NCBI RefSeq assembly: GCF_022788635.1
Contig: NZ_CP076024.1
Location: 2,356,001 to 2,420,000 of the forward strand
Source of the DNA: Methylobacter sp. S3L5C
GTDB taxonomy: Bacteria > Pseudomonadota > Gammaproteobacteria > Methylococcales > Methylomonadaceae
Reading direction: 5' to 3'
Length of the DNA stretch: 64,000 nt
A program made the position numbers and the translations under genes. The notes below the pieces were generated by a model. That model was not told where the DNA came from, ran no database searches, and saw only the letters and a program-made list of their open reading frames with translations. Positions 9,392 to 20,222 of this stretch are shown here, piece after piece; the first letter of the stretch is position 1, and each line of letters begins with the position of its first letter.

Positions 9392-10429
9392 GTGGAGCAG
9401 CAAAATACGTACGCATTTGGACCGTTTCGTCTGGACACGGAGATACAGCTTTTATGTAATGAAGAATCGTGTATTAAGCTAACGCCAAAGGTGTATAGAT
9501 TATTAGTGTATTTTTTGCTGCACTCGGGACGCCTGATTTCTCATGAAGAATTATTTGATGCGGTGTGGGAAGGTCGTATTGTTGACGATTCAGCATTACG
9601 GCTTGCGATAAATTCGCTACGTAATGCTTTACAGGATGAAAGTAAATCACCACATTATATTGCCACCGTTAGTAAACGGGGTTATCGCTTTATGGCAGAG
9701 GTTAGTGTCAAAGATCATTGTTTTTTTGCTAAAACCAATCTGACCAATTCTTTGTGTTATCGACCCAAAGTCGAATTATTACCGATAGGGTTTAAGTACA
9801 CTAACGAATTAACCGGTCTGCAAATAGCCTTTCAGCAAGCGTCAACAGGACAAAGGCAACTGGTTTTTTTAACTGGCGAACAAGGTACAGGTAAAACAGC
9901 CTTACTTGATATCTTTCTTGCCAATGTTAATTCTTCCGGGTTGTCAGTTCTCCGTGCCCGTTGCGTACAGATGAAAGGTGTCACCGAACCTTTTCTGCCG
10001 TTGCTGGAAGCGCTTGAGCGCCGTTGTCGAGAGCCTTATGGGAATTTGCTCATTGAGCAACTGAGTAATTTAGCTCCAACCTGGCTTTATCAAATGCTGA
10101 CTGTATTGAACCCGGAGGAGCGTGCCATGCTCCAGACGAAAATACCATCTTGCAATAGCGGTTGTATACTTCGTGAAGGTGCTCATTTTTTTGAGACACT
10201 GAGTAGTGATTCTACCTTGATATTGGTTCTGGATAATTCTCACTGGAGCGATGAGTTTACCCTGGATTTATTAAATTTCCTGATGTTCAGGTGTTCAGCA
10301 GCGAAATTATTAATCATTGTCAGTTACCGATCTTCTGATAATGGATCAGGTGTGCGGCGAATTAAAGAGATGCGGGCAGAGTTGTTTTCTCGTGACTTAT
10401 GTCAGGAACTGTCCATGCAAAAGCGTTGA
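9392..10429 (+). CDS. CadC/OmpR-type winged-helix regulator with AAA ATPase domain, apparently truncated
   Basis: A 345-residue protein. Residues 5-100 are a Trans_reg_C winged helix (FGPFRLDTEIQLL, LTPKVYRLLVYFLLHSGRLI, ISTVS/RGYRF-type ending). Residues 125-340 are an AAA_16-type ATPase with Walker A GEQGTGKTALL and a Walker B-like LVLDNSHWSDE. Related regulators carry several hundred further residues, often TPR repeats; this one stops soon after the ATPase at LSMQKR. The GTG start at 9392 is favoured by AGGG about 8 bases upstream; the nearby ATG at 9378 is in another frame. It is transcribed away from the lipase operon, which it may control. Confidence 0.85.
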   Translation: MEQQNTYAFGPFRLDTEIQLLCNEESCIKLTPKVYRLLVYFLLHSGRLISHEELFDAVWEGRIVDDSALRLAINSLRNALQDESKSPHYIATVSKRGYRFMAEVSVKDHCFFAKTNLTNSLCYRPKVELLPIGFKYTNELTGLQIAFQQASTGQRQLVFLTGEQGTGKTALLDIFLANVNSSGLSVLRARCVQMKGVTEPFLPLLEALERRCREPYGNLLIEQLSNLAPTWLYQMLTVLNPEERAMLQTKIPSCNSGCILREGAHFFETLSSDSTLILVLDNSHWSDEFTLDLLNFLMFRCSAAKLLIIVSYRSSDNGSGVRRIKEMRAELFSRDLCQELSMQKR

Positions 10430-10462
10430 AATTGATTTCAAAGTTATTGACTTGATCAGCGT

Positions 10463-10552
10463 GGCTATCAACTTAAGCCGGTACAGACAATAATCCTTAA
10501 TCCGTTGAGGCGAGGATATCGGTAAAACCGTTCTGTTTTAAATTGGAAGTCA
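10463..10552. repeat. Dispersed palindromic repeat, family 1, copy A
   Basis: An imperfect inverted repeat between the regulator and hemF. It shares the core CAACTTAAGCCGGNACAGA with the element at 17877-17955. Both copies end with a TTTAAATTGG segment that pairs back to the left arm. This copy has a longer and more diverged middle, including GGATATCGGTAAAACCG. It is probably a REP/MITE-type element with no coding content. Confidence 0.6.
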
Positions 10553-10627
10553 TCAGCATCGGTCTATTAGATAATGCCGTTATAGGGTATTATTGCCATT
10601 CTGGATTTCTTGATTACCGACATTTGA

Positions 10628-11560
<933 letters not shown>

Positions 11561-11616
11561 AGGTTCAGCGTTGCTGTTATTAGCAACTAAACACTGAGAT
11601 GGTTAGGAAAAGTTGA

Positions 11617-12432
11617 ATGCAGGGATCGTTAAAAAAAATGCACACCCGACTGGAAAGTCCGGTTCAATACGAGTTACCTTTAGGCGATCAGAGTATCGCC
11701 TTAAATCCGTTGATCGGTAAGCTGATTAAATTAACCTTTACAGGCCATATCTCTTGCGTACATTGTAACCGGTCGATTAAAAAAAGTTATAATCAGGGTT
11801 ATTGTTATCCCTGTTTTATCTCATTGGCCCAATGTGATATGTGCATTATGAAGCCGGAAACCTGTCATTATGACGCAGGTACCTGCAGAGAACCTGCCTG
11901 GGGTGACGCATTCTGCTTTAAGCCGCATATTGTTTATCTTGCCAATTCCAGTGGAATTAAAGTTGGTATTACTCGCCAAACTCAAATACCGACACGTTGG
12001 ATCGATCAAGGTGCCGTGCAGGCATTGCCAATATTTAAAGTACAATCCCGTTACATGGCTGGATTGATTGAGATCGCCATTGCAAAACATGTCAGTGATA
12101 AAACCAGTTGGCAGCAAATGCTTAAAAATAATGTAGAGCCTGTTGATTTGGCTGTAAAGCGTGATGAGTTGGTATTTAAATGTCAAGCGGAGTTGGTGGA
12201 AGTTAACCAGCGTTTTGGTCAACAAGCTATTGAATTTTTATCAGAAGAGCTTGCTGTGGATATTCATTTTCCGGTAGATACTTATCCGGTAAAAATTAAA
12301 TCATTTAACTTTGATAAGAACCCTGAAGTATCTGGTATTCTGCATGGCGTTAAAGGACAGTATCTGTTACTGGATACGGGAGTTATTAATATCCGTAAGT
12401 ATGCAGGTTACGAGGTGGGATTTTCGTTGTAA
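11617..12432 (+). CDS. DUF2797 family zinc-binding protein
   Basis: A 271-residue protein matching the DUF2797 family by its Cys-rich front (residues about 45-95: CVHCNRS, GYCYPCF, CDMC, ETC, GTC), which looks like a metal site. It is followed by KPHIVYLANSSGIKVGITR, resembling the GIY-YIG-like core seen in that family. ATG 11617 has AGGAA upstream at an acceptable distance; a second ATG at 11638 is an alternative. Its function is not established. Position after hemF suggests co-transcription only. Confidence 0.8.
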   Translation: MQGSLKKMHTRLESPVQYELPLGDQSIALNPLIGKLIKLTFTGHISCVHCNRSIKKSYNQGYCYPCFISLAQCDMCIMKPETCHYDAGTCREPAWGDAFCFKPHIVYLANSSGIKVGITRQTQIPTRWIDQGAVQALPIFKVQSRYMAGLIEIAIAKHVSDKTSWQQMLKNNVEPVDLAVKRDELVFKCQAELVEVNQRFGQQAIEFLSEELAVDIHFPVDTYPVKIKSFNFDKNPEVSGILHGVKGQYLLLDTGVINIRKYAGYEVGFSL

Positions 12433-13112
12433 GGCTTTTTATAAATCCGGGCTTTATAAAGTTGGGCAAGGCTGCTAATAATTTTTCGATGCCAACAGAT
12501 ACCACCACTTCAAGTGCTTAAGGGTTATTATCTGCATATGTTTAAAATGACGTGTAATGGAAATTTGATTTCTGAAAAAACTACAGCCTACAAGTTTGAA
12601 TGAACTAATATCAAATGGTTAGAGTTACGGAAGCCACCAAATACTCTCAATATCGACAACTTTAGATGATATCCATGAGTCACATTCTCATGAAGCGCAG
12701 GAAATTTCCTAAAGTTGATAGTGATGTTTTCTTTCAAAACGGGTAAAACGGGTATATTTTAAGTTGTTTTAGTTGAATGATTAAGTCGGCTTAAATTAGT
12801 TAATTATTATGTTTATGGCTTTCAAAAACAGGCGTAATATTCGTCTGTAAGCCAGCCCATTAAATTTAGTATTCCGTGCTGGTCTAAAATTGAGATAGTA
12901 CGGATAAACTAATACTTACTCAAATTTATTGTTATTTTTTGCTACAATTGCTATTTACTGACTATTTTTACAACAGTGTGCTTTTCTCGGCTGAGCTTGC
13001 TGACTGAAACTCCAATCCAAAACACAATAATTATTCAGATATAAATGTTACAGACAGAATTCTTGAGCAACTCCTGTCAGTTGTTCTCTCGCTTTAATGG
13101 AAATGGCTAGTC
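12433..13112. other. 680-base gene-free region before the penicillin-binding protein
   Basis: No credible coding frame was found. The region is AT-rich and contains an inverted repeat at 12657-12717, a short direct repeat of AAAACGGGT near 12737 followed by TATATT, and presumably the promoter of the downstream gene. Only very short frames without ribosome sites occur, for example 21 codons at 12538. Confidence 0.6.
12657..12717. repeat. Nested inverted repeat
   Basis: CAACTTTAG at 12657-12665 is repeated inverted as CTAAAGTTG at 12709-12717. Inside lie a smaller hairpin (ATGAG and CTCAT around a 7-base loop) and the palindrome GGAAATTTCC at 12700-12709. No T-run follows. It could be a cruciform-forming site or a mobile-element remnant. 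Confidence 0.45.
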
Positions 13113-16100
13113 ATGCAGAAGCGTAGTCGAGTTATTCACCGGTTTTTGGCGGTGTACATTGTTACCATGTTGCTGGTAATTGGATTTGTTATTGCCTGGC
13201 TTGTGCGAGAAGAGGTGCAAACCTCCCGGTATCAAGCCCGTTATCTTTCTGCAATAAGTGAACAATTAAGCTTTAAACTGGCTTCCGGTCCCAGTTCATC
13301 AATACGTTACCCTGAGTATGGACCTTATGATCAAAGATTAGGCTATACACTATTGCCTGAAGTGATTAAACGCATGGAAAAGGCGGGTTTTACCGTTACC
13401 TCGCAGGCTGCTTTTTCGCCGATGATGGCGGAGTTGGCTGATTACGGTTTATTTAATATTTATCATGAAAAAACCCAGGCAGGCTTACGAATTATCGACA
13501 AATCCGATAAGGTTTTATTTAATGCGGTTTATCCGGCGTATGGCTACCCGAATTTTAAGGCTATTCCACCGTTAATTCTGGATACTTTGCTTTTTATAGA
13601 AAATCGCGAGCTTCTCAATGAAGATAATGCCACTTTTAATCCTGCTATCGAATGGGATCGTCTTGGTTTTGCCGGATTACAATTAATGGCCCATAAACTA
13701 GGCGCTACGAGCACTGTGCCTGGCGGTAGTACTTTGGCAACCCAGCTCGAAAAGTACCGCCATTCAAAGAATGGCTACACCAATTCGATTATCGATAAAT
13801 TTCGCCAAATGGGTACGGCATCATTGCGAGCCTATTTGATGGGGCCTGATACGCTGGAAATGAGGCAAGAGATTGCTCTTTCTTATTTGAACTCCATGCC
13901 GCTTGCTGCGGCGCCAAAATTAGGTGAAATTCATGGTTTAGGTGATGGGTTGTCAGCTTGGTTTGGTGCTGATTTTGTTGAGGTTAATAAGTTATTAAGT
14001 CCGGATGCGCTCAATGCATCTCAGCCAATTACTCATCAACAAGCGCAAGCTTATCGTCAGGTATTGAACATATTATTGTCACAGAGAAGACCTTCCTATT
14101 TACTGGGACGGGGTTATGATGCGTTACAGAATTTGACTAACAGCTATCTGAGGTTATTGGCCGAGCAGGGTTTTATTTCACCGGCTCTGAGAGATGCAGC
14201 CCTTAAGGAATCTTCGGCTCGCCCGCCCAAGTCGGTTTCTGTACCTGCCAAATTTATGACAGAAAAAAAGACGCAGAATGTATTGCGTGCACGTCTTGCT
14301 CGCACGCTAGGTGTAAAATCCAATTATGAGCTGGATCGCCTTGACTTAACCGTTAAGACTACGCTTGACTATCGTACCCAACAAGCGGTTACCAATGCGC
14401 TGAGGCAATTAAGTCAACCCGATCAAGCGCGTGCGGCAGGTATTCTGGGTTTTAGATTACTCAATGAAAACACGGATCTTACTCCCATTGTCTATAGCTT
14501 GATGTTATTTGAGCGGAGCAAGACGGGTAATCTTCTGCGTGTGCAAACTGATAATTACGATCAGCCTCTTGATATCAATGAAGGTATACGGCTGGATCTG
14601 GGTTCTACCTCTAAACTTCGTACGATGGTGCATTATCTTGAGCTGATTGCGGACATATATCAACAGTATAAAGATCTTTCCGCCAAGGAACTCGGCCAGA
14701 TTGAACTGCACCCCCGTGACTATTTATCGGCATGGGTAATAGAACAGTTAAAAATATCACCCAAAATCAATCTTGAAGATTTACTTAACCTGGCTCTAGA
14801 CAGGCGTTATTCAGCAAGCCCCGGTGAGTATTTTTTTACTGGTGGCGGACTACATCATTTTAATAATTTTACAAAAGATGAAAACGGTAAAATCATGTCT
14901 GTGCGATTTGCCCTGCGTGATTCTGTTAACCTGGTCTTTATTCGCTTGATGCGTGATGTGGTTTATCATCACCTTTATAAGCCCGATGGCATTGCACGCT
15001 GGCTTGAAAGTCCCGATAATCCAAAGCGTAAAGAATATTTGCAGCGTTTTGCCGATAACGAAGGACGTACTTATTTAAACCGTTTTTATGCCAGATACCA
15101 CGGCAAAACAACAGATGAAGCAATGGGCATGCTGGCCAAAAAAGTATTTGCCAAACCTTCACGTTTTACCATGCTGTATCGGGCGGTTTATCCGGACCAT
15201 GACGAAATGGCGCTGAGTGCCTTTCTTAATGCAAATCTGGGCAAAAACGCGCTGGTCAATGAAGATGTGTATAGTCTTTACGACAAATATTCAGCAGAGA
15301 AATTTGATTTACAAGATCAGGGTTATATTACCAAGATTCATCCACTGGAATTATGGTTGGTTGGTTATTTGGCGCAGCACCCTGAAGCCACGCGTGATGA
15401 GGTTATGGCGGCCAGTTACGAACAACGCCTGGAAGTTTACCGATGGCTGTTTAAGAACCATCGAAAAAATGCGCAGCAGCGGCGCATTATGACGTTACTG
15501 GAAGAGGAAGCTTTTAAAGAAATTCACAGTGCCTGGAAACGTGTTGGTTATCCCTTTGAGGCATTAACCCCTTCTTACGCGACCTCCATAGGCGCATCAG
15601 GCGATAGACCTGCTGCCTTGGCCGAGCTTACCGGTATTTTGCTAAATGACGGCATCAGGTTCCCGGCTGTCCGATTTGAAAGTTTACATTACGCTGTTGG
15701 TACGCCTTATGAAACGCTAATGAACAAGACCCCGGATCAAGGTCAGCGTATTTTTGCCCCTGAAATTGCGAAGGTTGCCCGTGGTGCTATGGTTGGAGTG
15801 GTAGCAGGGGGAACTGCCGGTCGTCTTAACGGCGTTTACACAGATACTCAAGGTAAGCAGTTATCAGTAGGTGGAAAAACCGGAACCGGAGATCATCGTA
15901 AGCAAGTGTGGGCCGCTGGCGGTCATTTACTGGAATCAAAGTTTGTCAGTCGTGCTGCTACGTTTACATTCTTTCTGGGCGATCAATTTTTTGGCGTGAT
16001 TACGGCCTATGTAGAGGGAGATAATGCCGGACTTTATCACTTTACCAGTTCATTACCGGTACAGATAATCAAGTTTCTTAAGCCGGTATTGTCACCGTTA

Positions 16101-16577
16101 ATAAATAACACCTTGCCTGCTGAAGAAGTTACCAAGCCGGTAGCTAACGTGATAATTGTCGAAAATTCCAAGCCTGTGATTACATTGCCGGCCGCTAAGG
16201 TTATCAGTCCGTTGGTTGAGAAGGACTCTGCCAAAGTTACCAAGCCTGCTGCTGAAAAAGACGTAGCTAAAGTGCCAAAACCGTCAGTTGAAAAAGCGCC
16301 GGCTAAGGTTACCAAGCCTGTTGTAGAAAAAGCCGTTGCTAAAGTCGCCAAGCCATTGCTTGAAAAAGCACCCGCCAAAGTGACCAAACCTGTTACAGAA
16401 AAAGCTGCTGCTAAAGTTACCAAGCCTTCAGTTAAAGAAGTAACACCTGAAGCGATTAAACCCCCGGTTAAAGATGCATTGGCTAAAACTCCTAAGCCGC
16501 CAGTTACTGCAACAGATAAAAGTGATAGTGCTACCCGGTATTATAAGTACCCGGTACCGCCTAAGTTAACACAGTAA
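13113..16577 (+). CDS. Class A penicillin-binding protein-like GT51/transpeptidase with Lys/Pro/Ala-rich tail
   Basis: An 1154-residue bifunctional cell-wall synthase. It has an N-terminal membrane anchor (residues about 9-31) and then a GT51 glycosyltransferase at about 140-330 (LLFIENRELL with Glu163, GGSTLATQLEK). A transpeptidase region follows with the three penicillin-binding motifs: S498-T-S-K, S604-V-N and K922-T-G. Spacing between the motifs is much longer than in PBP1a/1b, with about 300 extra residues between SxN and KTG. The last 115 residues are a tandem repeat rich in Lys, Pro and Ala. The active enzyme would face the periplasm and polymerise and crosslink peptidoglycan; all key residues seen suggest it is functional. 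It is monocistronic and convergent with mobA. Confidence 0.88.
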   Translation: MQKRSRVIHRFLAVYIVTMLLVIGFVIAWLVREEVQTSRYQARYLSAISEQLSFKLASGPSSSIRYPEYGPYDQRLGYTLLPEVIKRMEKAGFTVTSQAAFSPMMAELADYGLFNIYHEKTQAGLRIIDKSDKVLFNAVYPAYGYPNFKAIPPLILDTLLFIENRELLNEDNATFNPAIEWDRLGFAGLQLMAHKLGATSTVPGGSTLATQLEKYRHSKNGYTNSIIDKFRQMGTASLRAYLMGPDTLEMRQEIALSYLNSMPLAAAPKLGEIHGLGDGLSAWFGADFVEVNKLLSPDALNASQPITHQQAQAYRQVLNILLSQRRPSYLLGRGYDALQNLTNSYLRLLAEQGFISPALRDAALKESSARPPKSVSVPAKFMTEKKTQNVLRARLARTLGVKSNYELDRLDLTVKTTLDYRTQQAVTNALRQLSQPDQARAAGILGFRLLNENTDLTPIVYSLMLFERSKTGNLLRVQTDNYDQPLDINEGIRLDLGSTSKLRTMVHYLELIADIYQQYKDLSAKELGQIELHPRDYLSAWVIEQLKISPKINLEDLLNLALDRRYSASPGEYFFTGGGLHHFNNFTKDENGKIMSVRFALRDSVNLVFIRLMRDVVYHHLYKPDGIARWLESPDNPKRKEYLQRFADNEGRTYLNRFYARYHGKTTDEAMGMLAKKVFAKPSRFTMLYRAVYPDHDEMALSAFLNANLGKNALVNEDVYSLYDKYSAEKFDLQDQGYITKIHPLELWLVGYLAQHPEATRDEVMAASYEQRLEVYRWLFKNHRKNAQQRRIMTLLEEEAFKEIHSAWKRVGYPFEALTPSYATSIGASGDRPAALAELTGILLNDGIRFPAVRFESLHYAVGTPYETLMNKTPDQGQRIFAPEIAKVARGAMVGVVAGGTAGRLNGVYTDTQGKQLSVGGKTGTGDHRKQVWAAGGHLLESKFVSRAATFTFFLGDQFFGVITAYVEGDNAGLYHFTSSLPVQIIKFLKPVLSPLINNTLPAEEVTKPVANVIIVENSKPVITLPAAKVISPLVEKDSAKVTKPAAEKDVAKVPKPSVEKAPAKVTKPVVEKAVAKVAKPLLEKAPAKVTKPVTEKAAAKVTKPSVKEVTPEAIKPPVKDALAKTPKPPVTATDKSDSATRYYKYPVPPKLTQ
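16230..16512 (+). repeat. Coding tandem repeat, 36-bp unit (12 residues)
   Basis: About seven to eight copies of a 12-residue unit of the type AKVTKPxxEKxx make up residues 1040 to about 1131 of the penicillin-binding protein. The last two units are degenerate (PEAIKPPVKDAL, AKTPKPPV). The result is a strongly basic, proline-punctuated periplasmic tail resembling histone H1-like or AlgP-like repeats. Confidence 0.85.
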
Positions 16578-16606
16578 AAAAAGATTGTTGCTACGTGTGA
16601 TTTACT

Positions 16607-17197
16607 TTATATTTTGGCTTCAAGTTCAGATAACTCTGCCAAAGTATTGATATTAATGAATATTTCAGGCTCGTTACTGAAATCTGCCTTCACCATTTTT
16701 TGTTGTTCCAGCCAGTGACTGATTTTACGTTCACCACTGGCCAGATAGTCTTGCAAGCCGGATTTTAGTGATGTTTTTATAGCTAAAAAAACCGGATGTA
16801 AGCGTTCTCCATCAAAAGCAACAGCCACGTCAGCTTCATTTTCTGCACGTGTAGCCAACAGTTTTTGCAAATGCTCGGCTTTAATTAATGGCGAATCACA
16901 GGGGACAACAACCAATATCTCTGCATCCGTATAAATCATTGCCGTTAATACCCCCGCCAAAGGTCCATCAAAGCGGTCGGTTTGATCCGGTACAATCGGT
17001 AACCCAAATGCCTGATACTGCTCCCTGTTTCGATTGGCATTGATAATTGACTCATCCGCAACGGCGGTGAGAGCGGCTATGGCATAGCTTATCATTGGGT
17101 GACCTTTATAATTTACCAGGCCTTTATCCTGATTATTCATGCGTCTGGCTAATCCGCCAGCAAGAATAATACCGGCTACTTTTGTTTGATTGTTCAT
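16607..17197 (-). CDS. mobA: Molybdenum cofactor guanylyltransferase
   Basis: MobA transfers GMP from GTP to molybdopterin to form the guanine dinucleotide cofactor used by DMSO-reductase-family enzymes. The 196-residue protein has the nucleotidyltransferase signature AGIILAGGLARRM near the start with the following Lys in DKGL, the metal-binding PCDSPL and DRFDGPLAG. All match MobA rather than MocA. No other moco gene lies nearby. It converges on the penicillin-binding protein with only 29 bases between their stops. Confidence 0.95.
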   Translation of the reverse strand: MNNQTKVAGIILAGGLARRMNNQDKGLVNYKGHPMISYAIAALTAVADESIINANRNREQYQAFGLPIVPDQTDRFDGPLAGVLTAMIYTDAEILVVVPCDSPLIKAEHLQKLLATRAENEADVAVAFDGERLHPVFLAIKTSLKSGLQDYLASGERKISHWLEQQKMVKADFSNEPEIFININTLAELSELEAKI

Positions 17198-17366
17198 AAT
17201 GCTAAGCTTTGTTTATGATTGCGAGCGACCAAAATGATTTGTTAAGCTGCAAGCGGTTATAATTAAAAATGAGTCAACAAGGACCTAGGCGATATTCAAT
17301 GATCTTGCTGTACTTATTGCTCGATTAATCGGGCATACTTTTTTACCTTCTGATTTATGGGAATAA

Positions 17367-17777
17367 ATGTTAACAATGAAAAATAAATATATAGTCTCTG
17401 TTTTAGCGCTGTGCTTGGGTGCAGCCATTAGCGGATGTGCAACAACGCCTGAAAAAGCTATTGAACAAGTATCTACACCAACGCCTTTGGCCAACGATTA
17501 TCCCACAAGAGATCGTGTTGAATATGTTTTAAACTGTGTCGCACAGCATGGTGGCCTCACCTATGTCAGGCAATACGCTTGTGGATGTAAGATTGATAAA
17601 ATTGCTGAAAAAATGACTTTTTCTGACTTTGAATCGGCAAAAACCTTTAGCTATTTAAGTAAGGGACAGACAGGTGATGCCGGAGCTGCTTTTCGTGATC
17701 CTGCCCAGTCCAAAGATTTACGGACACGGCTTAAAGAAGCCGAAGCCTCTGCTGAAAAAAGCTGTTTTGTAAAATAA
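17367..17777 (+). CDS. Small Cys-containing lipoprotein, unknown function
   Basis: A 136-residue predicted outer-membrane or periplasmic lipoprotein. The signal peptide ends in the lipobox AISGC, so lipidation would be at that Cys. The mature part has four further cysteines (LNCVAQ, YACGCKID and a C-terminal SCFVK) and a conserved-looking RDRVEYVLNCVAQHGG block. That arrangement would suit disulfides or a metal, but I do not recognise the family. Two starts are possible, ATG 17367 (GGGA just upstream) and ATG 17376; the second gives the more typical signal peptide MKNKYIVSVLAL. It stands alone, divergent from mobA. Confidence 0.75.
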   Translation: MLTMKNKYIVSVLALCLGAAISGCATTPEKAIEQVSTPTPLANDYPTRDRVEYVLNCVAQHGGLTYVRQYACGCKIDKIAEKMTFSDFESAKTFSYLSKGQTGDAGAAFRDPAQSKDLRTRLKEAEASAEKSCFVK

Positions 17778-17780
17778 GGT

Positions 17781-17807
17781 TATTTCCTGCGTTGCCAAAA
17801 TAGTGAT
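17781..17807 (+). repeat. Partial copy of dispersed repeat, family 2
   Basis: TTTCCTGCGTTGCCAAAATAGT here matches the internal part of the element at 20068-20193 (TTTTCTGCGTTGTTAAAATAGT) with three differences. It directly follows the lipoprotein gene and looks like a decayed copy. Confidence 0.45.
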
Positions 17808-17876
17808 ATAGCAAGTCGGCTCAATTTGATGCAGTTAAATCGAGGATAATCGGTTATAAATATGCTGATTTCGTTG

Positions 17877-17955
17877 GCTACCAACTTAAGCCGGGACAGA
17901 TAACATTCCTTGAAAGGATGGTATCTCTAACATTGTCCCGCTTTAAATTGGTAGC
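17877..17955. repeat. Dispersed palindromic repeat, family 1, copy B
   Basis: Two 22-base arms (17877-17898 and 17934-17955) are inverted repeats with only a few mismatches, ending in GCTACCAA and TTGGTAGC. An inner stem of CATTCCTT against AAGGATG lies between them. The sequence would fold into one long hairpin of about 79 bases. It shares its core with the repeat at 10463-10552. It lies between the lipoprotein gene and the 3' end of ligA, where it could also act as a transcript end for both. Confidence 0.7.
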
Positions 17956-17978
17956 GATTCTGTTTGTAAATTTAAAGT

Positions 17979-20006
<2,028 letters not shown>

Positions 20007-20020
20007 TTAGGTGAGTTTTT

Positions 20021-20051
20021 TAAGGGTTCAGATTTTTTACCTGAACCCTTA
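20021..20051. repeat. Perfect 11-bp hairpin between zipA and ligA
   Basis: TAAGGGTTCAG at 20021-20031 pairs perfectly with CTGAACCCTTA at 20041-20051 across a 9-base loop. It lies just upstream of ligA, after zipA. No clear T-run follows on either strand, so it may attenuate transcription or be part of the adjacent repeat. Confidence 0.5.
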
Positions 20052-20067
20052 GGTGATTTTCTACGAA

Positions 20068-20209
20068 AAATAGTCCCAGTTTACTGGTCTTTTTAATCAT
20101 TTTCTGCGTTGTTAAAATAGTTACGTAACCAGCTACGCGCCTATTTTTATGCCTTGAAAATAAACAAAATTCTTGCGTCATTTGGGACTATTTATTCTTG
20201 GATATCACC
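20068..20209. repeat. Dispersed repeat, family 2, fullest copy
   Basis: The element is bounded by an 11-bp inverted repeat, AAATAGTCCCA at 20068-20078 and TGGGACTATTT at 20183-20193. It contains the palindrome GTTACGTAAC. On the minus strand its right end reads GGTGATATCCAAGAATAAAT, which recurs nearly unchanged at 45361. An internal stretch recurs at 17781. The terminal inverted repeats with no coding content suggest a MITE-like element lying between zipA and ligA. Confidence 0.6.
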
Positions 20210-20222
20210 TTAAGGATAAAAT

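Noticed and set aside
3146-10429. Prophage lysis module
   Set aside because: No phage structural, replication or integrase genes, and no attachment-site repeats, flank the cassette.
16037-16423. 128-codon frame opposite the penicillin-binding protein tail
   Set aside because: Its repetitive product is only the antisense reading of the 36-bp coding repeats.
16230-16512. Regular 36-bp repeats resembling CRISPR spacing
   Set aside because: The repeats are contiguous, in frame and coding, with no unique spacers and no cas genes.
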